Shown one piece after another: positions 57,947 to 64,000 of a stretch of 64,000 nt of DNA. The notes beneath the pieces were generated by a model. That model did no database searches, was not told the origin of the DNA, and saw nothing but the letters and a program-made list of their open reading frames with translations. The stretch is taken from the NCBI GenBank assembly GCA_031180665.1, contig JAPSLP010000002.1:186001-250000 (forward strand). The letters run 5' to 3'. The DNA comes from Cupriavidus sp. (GTDB taxonomy: Bacteria; Pseudomonadota; Gammaproteobacteria; Burkholderiales; Burkholderiaceae). The position numbers and the translations under genes are program-made. Each line of letters starts with the position of its first letter. The stretch's first letter is position 1.

Positions 57947-59275
57947 TCAGCGCACGTTCGGATTGAAATGCTTCTTCAGCCCTTGCCAGCAGTGCTGGTA
58001 GTCGGACTGCAGCGCGGCGGATTCGGCGGCGTAGCGCGTGGGCCGGATCACCGTCGGCGTCTCGAACATGAAGGCCATCGTGTCGGCGATGCGATGCGGC
58101 TTGGTGGTGTCCGCCTCGGTGGCGCGCGCAAAGGTCTCGGCGTCCGGGCCGTGGCCGCTCATGCAGTTGTGCAGACTCGCGCCGCCCGGGGCGAAGCCTT
58201 CGGCCTTGGCGTCGTAGACGCCTTCGATCAGCCCCATGAACTCGCTGGCGATATTGCGGTGGAACCAGGGCGGGCGGAACGAGTGTTCCATCGCCAGCCA
58301 GCGCGGGCCGAAGATCACGAAGTCGATGTTGTCGACGCCCTCGGTATCGGACGGACTGTGCAGCACCAGGAAGATCGACGGGTCCGGATGGTCGAAGCTG
58401 ATCGAGCCGATCGTGTTGAAGCGGCGCAGATCGTATTTGTACGGCGCGTAGTTGCCATGCCAGGCCACCACGTCCAGCGGCGAATGGTCGATCTTCGCGC
58501 GCCACAGATTGCCCTGGAACTTGGCCACCAGTTCGAAATCGCCCTCGACGTCCTCGTACCAGGCCACCGGGGTCTGGAAGTCGCGCGGGTTGGCCAGGCC
58601 GTTCGAGCCGATCACGCCGAGGTCGGGCAGCTTGAGCAGCGCGCCGTAGTTCTCGCAGATATAGCCGCGCGCCTCGCCGTCGAGCAGTTCGACGCGAAAG
58701 CGCACGCCGCGCGGCACCACCACGATCTCCTGCGGCTCGACCTCGAGCACGCCCAGTTCGGTAGCCAGGCGCAGCCGCCCCTGCTGCGGCACGATCAGCA
58801 TTTCGCCGTCGGCGTTGTAGAAGAAGCGGCCCTGCATCGAGCGGTTGGCCAGGTACAGGTGGATGCCGCAGCCGACCATCGCCTCGGGACCGCCGTTGCC
58901 GCCCATCGTGACGATGCCGTCGATGAAGTCGGTCGGCGCGTCGGGCATCGGCAGCGGGCTCCAGCGCATCTGGTTCGGCGACGGCGCCACCTCGTCGAAG
59001 CGGCTGACGATGCGCGATTGCTCGATCTTGACGAAGGACTCGTGCATCGCCGCCGGGCGGATCCGGTACAGCCACGAACGGCGGTTGTGCGCGCGCGGCG
59101 CGGTGAAGGCGGTGCCGGACAGCTGCTCCGCGTACAGGCCGTACGGCGCGCGCTGCGGCGAATTCTGTCCGACCGGCAGCGCGCCCGGCAGGGCTTCGGT
59201 GGCGAACTCGTTGGCGAAGCCGGACTGGTAGCGCAGCGCGCCGGCGTCGGTGTCTTGGCGTAGTGCTTGGGTCAT
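57947..59275 (-). CDS. hmgA: homogentisate 1,2-dioxygenase
   Basis: A 442-residue non-haem iron enzyme opening the ring of homogentisate to maleylacetoacetate. Iron ligands are visible: [18 protein letters not shown] (His and Glu six residues later) and [20 protein letters not shown] (second His). The N terminus [20 protein letters not shown] and [20 protein letters not shown] are diagnostic of the family. Length is normal. The operon order is hydroxylase, hmgA, fahA leftward, with 49 and 76 bases between them. Loss of this enzyme would cause pyomelanin accumulation. Confidence 0.97.
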   Translation of the reverse strand: MTQALRQDTDAGALRYQSGFANEFATEALPGALPVGQNSPQRAPYGLYAEQLSGTAFTAPRAHNRRSWLYRIRPAAMHESFVKIEQSRIVSRFDEVAPSPNQMRWSPLPMPDAPTDFIDGIVTMGGNGGPEAMVGCGIHLYLANRSMQGRFFYNADGEMLIVPQQGRLRLATELGVLEVEPQEIVVVPRGVRFRVELLDGEARGYICENYGALLKLPDLGVIGSNGLANPRDFQTPVAWYEDVEGDFELVAKFQGNLWRAKIDHSPLDVVAWHGNYAPYKYDLRRFNTIGSISFDHPDPSIFLVLHSPSDTEGVDNIDFVIFGPRWLAMEHSFRPPWFHRNIASEFMGLIEGVYDAKAEGFAPGGASLHNCMSGHGPDAETFARATEADTTKPHRIADTMAFMFETPTVIRPTRYAAESAALQSDYQHCWQGLKKHFNPNVR

Positions 59276-59324
59276 GGTGGTCCTGACAGACGTTCTGGAA
59301 GGGTTCTCGGAAAAAAGGTTCGGC

Positions 59325-61391
59325 TCAGGCCGGCACGGGAATCGGCACGGCGGCGTCCGCTTGCGGGTCGGCGACTGCGGGCGGCACGGCGGCGCGCGCC
59401 AGCGCCATCGCCTGGCGCAGTACCGCGGTGTCGCCGATATGGTTGGCCAGCAGCAGGATCAGCTGCGCGTTGGCGGCCTGGCTTTGCGCATCGCTCAGAT
59501 CGCGATGCATCTCGAGCAGCGACGCGTAGACGTCGTCCGGCTGCGCGAGGTTGGGGTCGGTGACAAGCTGCGCGGCCTGGCGCTGCGGCTCGCCGGGCGC
59601 CGCACGCCACTGCACATCGATCATGCCGAGCGCGCGGCGCAGCGCGGTCAGCAGCGCGTCGTGCTCGACCTGGCGCCAGCGTGCGCAGACATGCTGGTCC
59701 GGGCGCAGCAGATAGCAGGTGCCGGGCTGGCCGTCGTAGCGACGCGCCGCAAGTCCGTCGATGTCTTCGAGCACGACCGAGCCGCGCGGCAGCGTCGGAG
59801 CGCAGGGCATCGGGGACGCGGGTGACTCGGGTGGCGCGGGTGATATCAAGCAGACCACCTTGACCGGCACCGGCGCCGCGCCCAGTCGTTCCAGCGCCGT
59901 GCACGCCGCGGGCGACAGCCCCCGCGCATCGGCGAACACCAGCGCGGTGAAGCCGTTGCCCAGATGCGGCAGCAGCCAGCCCTCCTCGCCCTGCGCTTTA
60001 CTGCCGACGACGCGCACCGGCGCATCGGCGCACACGGCACCGGGCACCATCGCGCCGGCGAACGGCGCCGTATCGGGCGTATTCAGCGGCGACGGCGCCA
60101 GCACGGTGGGCGTCGACAGCCGGCCGCTGTTGACCAGCTGGCGCGCGAACGGATGCTGGCGTGCGAGCCGCAGCACCGCGTCGCGAAACACGCGGCTGGT
60201 GGCGCTCTTGGGCGTGATGAAGTCGGTCGAGCGCGTCGAATGCAGGATGTTCTCGTCGGCCGCGTATTCGCGCTCGCTGGCATAGGTGTCGAGCAGCGCG
60301 TCGGGCGCCAGTCCTGCCAGCACCAGCCGCAGTTTCCACGCCAGGTTCTCCGCGTCCTGCACGCCGCTGTTGGCGCCGCGCGCGCCGAACGGCGACACGC
60401 GGTGGGCGGCGTCGCCGGCGAACAGCACGCGGCCGTGGCGGAAGCGCTCCATGCGCTGGCACGAGAAGGTGTAGACGCTGACCCATACGAGCTCGAACTG
60501 CGCATCGGGCCCGAGCAGCGCGCGCAGGCGGGGCAGCACCCGTTCGGGCTGGCGTTCCTGCTCGGGATCGGCGTCCCAGCCCAGCTGGAAATCGATGCGC
60601 CAGATATTGTCGGGCTGCCGGTGCAGCAGCACCGACTGGTTGCGGTTGAACGGCGGATCGAACCAGAACCAGCGCTCGGCCGGGAAACCGGCGGCCATCC
60701 GCACGTCGGCGATCAGGAAGCGGTCGCGGAAGGTCCGGCCCTGGCTCTGCAGCCCCATCAGCTGGCGCACGGGACTGCGCGCGCCGTCGGCCACCACCAC
60801 GTAGCGCGCCGCCAGCGCGTAGTCGCCGTCGGGCGTCGACACCGTCAGCACGACCTGGTCGGCCTGCTGCCGCAGGCCGCTGACGCGATGCCGCCAGCGC
60901 AGCTCAAGACCGGGCAGCTCGCCGGCGCGATCGACCAGGTAGCCCTCGACGTAGTACTGCTGGAGATTGATGAAGGCGGGACGATGATGACCGCTCTCGG
61001 GCAACAGATCGAAGCTGTAGACCTGCTCCCGGTCGAAGAACACGCGGCCAACGTGCCAGCGCACGCCCTTGTCGACCAGCCGCTCGCCGCAGCCCAGCCG
61101 ATCGAAGATTTCCAGCGTGCGCTTGGCAAAGCAGATTGCACGCGAACCGCTGGCCAGCGTGCAATCGTCATCGAGCAGCACCACCGGCACCTGCTGCTGC
61201 GCCAGGTCGATCGCGGTGGCGAGGCCCACCGGACCGGCGCCGATCACGACCACGGGCCGCGGCGTAGCCTGCACGTCCGATTGCCCGCCGGATTGCCCGC
61301 CCGTCTGCACATCCGGCTGCTGCTCGGCGCAGCGCCGGTAGGCGAAAGTGCGGGCTGCGTCGTTCTCGCTTGCCTGAGCTGGGGTTTCCAT
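59325..61391 (-). CDS. FAD-dependent aromatic hydroxylase (MhpA-like) in the homogentisate cluster
   Basis: A 688-residue class A flavoprotein monooxygenase. FAD motifs are [20 protein letters not shown], the DG motif in [18 protein letters not shown], and the GD motif in [20 protein letters not shown]. The last ~230 residues form a thioredoxin-like C-terminal domain plus a helical tail longer than in MhpA (about 550 residues). GGAGA lies close before ATG 61391 (METPAQASE). Its place in front of hmgA suggests that it makes homogentisate or a related para-diol from a monohydroxylated arylacetate, but the substrate is inference. It is 66 bases after the MBL-fold gene. Confidence 0.83.
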   Translation of the reverse strand: METPAQASENDAARTFAYRRCAEQQPDVQTGGQSGGQSDVQATPRPVVVIGAGPVGLATAIDLAQQQVPVVLLDDDCTLASGSRAICFAKRTLEIFDRLGCGERLVDKGVRWHVGRVFFDREQVYSFDLLPESGHHRPAFINLQQYYVEGYLVDRAGELPGLELRWRHRVSGLRQQADQVVLTVSTPDGDYALAARYVVVADGARSPVRQLMGLQSQGRTFRDRFLIADVRMAAGFPAERWFWFDPPFNRNQSVLLHRQPDNIWRIDFQLGWDADPEQERQPERVLPRLRALLGPDAQFELVWVSVYTFSCQRMERFRHGRVLFAGDAAHRVSPFGARGANSGVQDAENLAWKLRLVLAGLAPDALLDTYASEREYAADENILHSTRSTDFITPKSATSRVFRDAVLRLARQHPFARQLVNSGRLSTPTVLAPSPLNTPDTAPFAGAMVPGAVCADAPVRVVGSKAQGEEGWLLPHLGNGFTALVFADARGLSPAACTALERLGAAPVPVKVVCLISPAPPESPASPMPCAPTLPRGSVVLEDIDGLAARRYDGQPGTCYLLRPDQHVCARWRQVEHDALLTALRRALGMIDVQWRAAPGEPQRQAAQLVTDPNLAQPDDVYASLLEMHRDLSDAQSQAANAQLILLLANHIGDTAVLRQAMALARAAVPPAVADPQADAAVPIPVPA

Positions 61392-61457
61392 ATCGTCTCC
61401 ATCCCGCCGCCGCGCCCGCTGTCCCGCGGACTGCGGCGGCCAGCGTGCCACCGGGGT

Positions 61458-62417
61458 TCAGTCCTGCAGCGCGGCCCACATTTCCTTGTCGCGCTCGGCG
61501 GTCCAGATGCGCGGATGCTTGATGCCGCTCGCCTCGTCATAGGCGCGCGCCACGTCGAACGGCAGGCAATGCTCGTAGATGAAGACGTGGCCGAACTTCG
61601 GGTCCATCGCCGCGCGGGTATGCGCCATCGCGCCCTTCAGATCCAGCTTCTGCGCCACCGCCTCGCGGCCGCGCTGCAGCAGCGTGCTGACGAAATCGCG
61701 CGTGTAGGCGAGGCCGTTGTCGACCTGCTCGGGCGTGGTCAGCGCCGGGCCGCGTCCCGGCACCAGCGCCCGCGGCTGCAGCGCACGCAGCGCGTCCAGC
61801 GTCGCCGGCCATTCCTCCAGCTGCGCGTCGCCGCAATAGCAGGCCGCGTCGTACTCGACCAGGTCGCCGGAGAACAGGATCTTCTGCGATGGAATCCACA
61901 CCACGGTGTCGCCCTTGGTGTGGCCGGGACCGAGATGCAGGATCTTGACCTCGAGCTTGCCGAGAAACAGCGTCAGTTCGCGCTCGAACACCAGGTTCGG
62001 CCACGTCAGGCCCGGCACGGTTTCCACGCCGGCGAACAGCCGCGGGAACCGCTCGATCTCGGACTTCATGTCCGCCTCGCCGCGCTCGACGATCATCTCG
62101 TAGGTGCCGCGGCTGGCGATCACGTTCTGCGCGCCTTCGCGGAAATAGGCCGAGGCGCCCAGGACGCGCACCGCGTGGTAGTGGGACAGCACCACGTGCT
62201 TGATCGGCTTGTCGGTCACGGTGCGGATGCGCGCGATCAGGTCCTGGGCCATCGCCGGCGTGGCGGTGGTGTCGACGATCAGCACGCTGTCGTCGCCGAT
62301 CACCACGCCGGAATTCGGATCGCCCTCGGCGGTATAGGCGTAGGCGTTCTCGGACAGCCGGGTGAAGGTGACCGGCTTCGCTTCGAGGTCCGCTTGCGAG
62401 GCAAAGGCTTTGGACAT
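61458..62417 (-). CDS. MBL-fold protein with altered metal motif
   Basis: A 319-residue metallo-beta-lactamase-fold protein, first gene of the aromatic catabolism operon. Visible elements are SGVVIGDDSVLIVDTTATPA, then LSHYHAVRVLGASAYFREGA where the family has His-x-His-x-Asp-His: the first two His remain but Asp-His is replaced by Val-Arg. Further metal residues are in HLGPGHTKGDTVVWIPS (His) and ILFSGDLVEYDAACYCGD (bridging Asp). One zinc site may be lost. ATG 62417 (MSKAFASQADL) is preferred to the longer frame. Suggested role: hydrolase or lactonase for a ring-cleavage side product, but this is inference. Confidence 0.82.
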   Translation of the reverse strand: MSKAFASQADLEAKPVTFTRLSENAYAYTAEGDPNSGVVIGDDSVLIVDTTATPAMAQDLIARIRTVTDKPIKHVVLSHYHAVRVLGASAYFREGAQNVIASRGTYEMIVERGEADMKSEIERFPRLFAGVETVPGLTWPNLVFERELTLFLGKLEVKILHLGPGHTKGDTVVWIPSQKILFSGDLVEYDAACYCGDAQLEEWPATLDALRALQPRALVPGRGPALTTPEQVDNGLAYTRDFVSTLLQRGREAVAQKLDLKGAMAHTRAAMDPKFGHVFIYEHCLPFDVARAYDEASGIKHPRIWTAERDKEMWAALQD

Positions 62418-62858
62418 GGGGCTTGTCTCCGTTCTGTTGGCTTCGGTTTTGGCGCCGCTGAGTTCCGCACGGGCTGGTGCTTGCCGGCAGGGATGTCTCA
62501 GCATAGGCCGCCCGGCGTGGCGATCGCGGCCCTTCCCTTGAAAATTACGTATTGAGAAACGAATTTACCGAATCGTAATCAGCGACACGAAGGGTGTCAA
62601 TCCAGATTCGGCCTCAATCCTGCCTCAACCCGGCCTCAACGCCGGACGCGGGGAGAAAAGGGATGTGCACGTCCCGCGGCGGCACGGTGATGTGCGCGCG
62701 GCGGCGGCAGCCACAGATCGAAAGCGGGGGAAACAGCGAAGAACGGAACGCGAGAACCGGGACGAACGCACCCGATCACGCCGGGCGCGGTCGGGGAAAG
62801 CGCGGTGCGAAAACCAGCGGCCGGACGAACGCCGGCCGCAAGGGAAAAGATGACAGGA
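62418..62858. other. intergenic region before the XRE regulator
   Basis: 441 bases without a convincing gene; the frames here are Arg-rich shadows. Near its left end is an AT-rich patch (62541-62580, AAAATTACGTATTGAGAAAC) with ATTACG and CGTAAT inverted half-sites 24 bases apart, the likely promoter/operator region of the leftward aromatic catabolism operon. The rest is GC-rich and I see nothing in it. Confidence 0.5.
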
Positions 62859-63260
62859 TCAGACCGGCTTCTGGCCTTCGCCCTGCGGGGTGCCCATGCC
62901 ACCCGCGCCGGACGTGCCGCCGCCCGAGGAGGCGGACGAAGCCGAGGACGCCGATGCGCCGCCGGCCGGACCGGCCATCGAGGCCGCGGTCACGCCGCCG
63001 TTGCGGCTGGCGATGAAGGCGTTGACGTCCTGCGCCAGATGCTGGGGGGCAAGCACCACCTCCAGACCGAGCGCCTCGCAGGCGGCCAGGAAGGTGGACA
63101 TACGCGGATCGGCCTGGCCCGACTCCGCGCGCAGATACGCCTCCCGGGAAATCCCGGCCTTGCGGGCGACGTCCTCCTGCTTGAGCTTGCGCGCTCGGCG
63201 CAACGCCCGCAGTTGCCGGAACGGTTCGCTAGCGCCTCGTGGCACGGCTGTACTGTTCAT
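62859..63260 (-). CDS. XRE-family transcriptional regulator
   Basis: A 133-residue DNA-binding protein. Residues ~13-70 form a Cro/CI-type helix-turn-helix (FRQLRALRRARKLKQEDVAR; KAGISREAYLRAESGQADPR; MSTFLAACEALGLEVVLAPQ). The C-terminal ~45 residues are Gly/Ser/Ala-rich and disordered. It resembles small XRE regulators that accompany HipA-like or solitary operons, but no partner gene is present. Divergent from the TetR gene with 249 bases between. Targets are unknown. Confidence 0.83.
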   Translation of the reverse strand: MNSTAVPRGASEPFRQLRALRRARKLKQEDVARKAGISREAYLRAESGQADPRMSTFLAACEALGLEVVLAPQHLAQDVNAFIASRNGGVTAASMAGPAGGASASSASSASSGGGTSGAGGMGTPQGEGQKPV

Positions 63261-63474
63261 ATCGGTCTCCAGTCACCAAAAAAGAAAGTGCGCGGACGTG
63301 CATTCGAGTATAGAGCACACGTCGCGTTCCGTATGTAATCAGGGAAACACTTTTACAGATTTCACGATTTGTGCCGGTCAGCTTTCCTCCAGCCCCTGCC
63401 ATCTCGATATCGGGCCCTTTGAAGTGCCCGTGCTTCCACAATAGCGAATACGCCTCGTTAGCGCCAAGTTCGGT

Positions 63475-63502
63475 TTGACAGACCGACCGGTCGTGCTATT
63501 CT
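63475..63502 (+). promoter_or_regulatory. promoter and operator of the TetR-family gene
   Basis: -35 TTGACA (63475-63480) and -10 TATTCT (63497-63502) lie 16 bases apart. A perfect ten-base palindrome CGACCGGTCG (63484-63493), inside GACCGACCGGTC, fills the spacer, the usual site for an autorepressing TetR protein. The start codon follows seven bases after the -10 element, so the transcript would be nearly leaderless. Confidence 0.65.
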
Positions 63503-63509
63503 TCCGTGC

Positions 63510-64000
63510 ATGCAAAAAGGCCATCTGACGCGCAGCGCGATCATCGCTCAGGCATTCGATACCGCCACGCGGATCGGATTCGAGCAGCTGTCGCTCGCCG
63601 AATTGGCCGCGAGCACGGACATGTCCAAGAGCGGCCTGTACGCGCACTTCAAGTCAAAGGAGGCCTTGCAGCAGGCAGTGTTGGAACTGGCGATCGAGCG
63701 CTTCACGGCCATGGTGGTGCAGCCCGCGCTGCGCCAGCCGCGCGGCATACCGCGCCTGCGCGCGTTGTTCGAAGGACAGCTCGAATGGATCGGCAGCACC
63801 GACTCCGGTGGCCGCTGCCTGTTCATGGCGCTGGGCCAGGAATATCGCGACCGGCCCGGCGTGATCCGGGACATGCTGGTCCGCGCGCTGAAGGACTGGA
63901 ACGGCATCGTCGTCCGCGTGGCGGCGGACGCCATCCAGGATGGCAGCCTCGGCGCGGACGAGGAACCGCGCCAGCTCGCGTTCGAGATGGCCGGCATCGT
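63510..64000 (+). CDS. TetR-family regulator (partial, C terminus outside window)
   Basis: 163 residues of a TetR/AcrR regulator run off the right edge. The HTH is at residues ~8-55 (RSAIIAQAFDTATRIGFEQL; SLAELAASTDMSKSGLYAHF then KSKEALQQAVLELAI). The ligand domain follows (FEGQLEWIGSTDSGGRCLFM). The typical length is about 190-200 residues, so a short piece is missing. It has a palindromic operator in its promoter. The downstream target gene cannot be seen. Confidence 0.88.
   Translation, partial: MQKGHLTRSAIIAQAFDTATRIGFEQLSLAELAASTDMSKSGLYAHFKSKEALQQAVLELAIERFTAMVVQPALRQPRGIPRLRALFEGQLEWIGSTDSGGRCLFMALGQEYRDRPGVIRDMLVRALKDWNGIVVRVAADAIQDGSLGADEEPRQLAFEMAGI

Noticed and set aside
62594..62858. 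Small basic frames before the XRE regulator
   Set aside because: Arg-rich low-complexity readings without ribosome-binding sites or conserved features.

Overview
The window is GC-rich (roughly two thirds G+C) and densely coded. Its gene content (URC-type pyrimidine catabolism, separate arnA-like genes, an H-NS variant with a C-terminal DNA-binding motif, hmgA/fahA, a DUF3309 protein) points to a betaproteobacterium of the Burkholderiaceae, Cupriavidus/Ralstonia-like. That placement is inference from content; no marker gene in the window settles it.

Layout. (1) 1-12,673, minus strand: a type III secretion (T3SS) operon. In transcription order it holds an AraC-family regulator, needle SctF, a SctG-like chaperone, SctI, SctJ, a SctK-like protein, SctL, gatekeeper SctW, an SsaM-like protein, a 60-residue membrane protein, SctV, SctN, SctO, SctP, SctQ, SctR, SctS and the start of SctT. 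Most junctions are stop/start overlaps, and the order follows the Salmonella SPI-2 (Ssa) family. (2) 12,674-16,817: an AT-rich regulatory gap with an orphan leftward terminator, a two-component system, and a class C beta-lactamase. (3) 17,007-18,598: tRNA-Arg(ACG) and tRNA-Leu(CAG), each with its own terminator, flanking an outer-membrane-type protein. (4) 18,702-24,342, minus strand: a pyrimidine operon of URC1 (GTP cyclohydrolase II-like), URC4 (DUF1688), upp, a RutR-like TetR regulator and codA, with a RutR-type operator in front. (5) 24,494-27,314: an acyltransferase-3 protein, an amino-acid ABC binding protein and a small secreted repeat protein. (6) 27,583-35,014, plus strand: a seven-gene Ara4N lipid A modification operon (arnT, one SMR flippase subunit, arnB, arnC, separate formyltransferase and decarboxylase genes, arnD). 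(7) 35,040-43,434: a P1B metal ATPase with a very long His-rich N terminus and a MerR-type promoter, a VOC protein, an H-NS-like protein, a CPA1 antiporter, a beta-hydroxyacid dehydrogenase and DUF3309. (8) 43,552-56,366: an aryl-polyene/xanthomonadin-like cluster arranged as two divergent arms. (9) 56,584-62,417, minus strand: homogentisate catabolism (fahA, hmgA) with a flavin hydroxylase and an atypical metallo-beta-lactamase-fold protein. (10) 62,859-64,000: an XRE regulator and the start of a TetR regulator.

How the genes work together. The T3SS genes build the export gate, ATPase, sorting platform, inner ring, rod and needle. The outer ring, SctD, SctU, translocators and effectors are not in the window. 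In the pyrimidine operon CodA makes uracil, Upp makes UMP, and URC1/URC4 are expected to open the ring. The polyene cluster carries ligase, ACP, two ketosynthase-like proteins, ketoreductase and two dehydratases, plus acyltransferase, LolA-like, MMPL, methyltransferase and glycosyltransferase genes for placing the lipid in the outer membrane. It lacks an aromatic ammonia lyase and adds a NodB-type deacetylase.

Limits: homology calls come from recognised motifs and gene order, not database searches. Start sites marked uncertain were chosen from ribosome-binding sequences and overlaps with the upstream gene.
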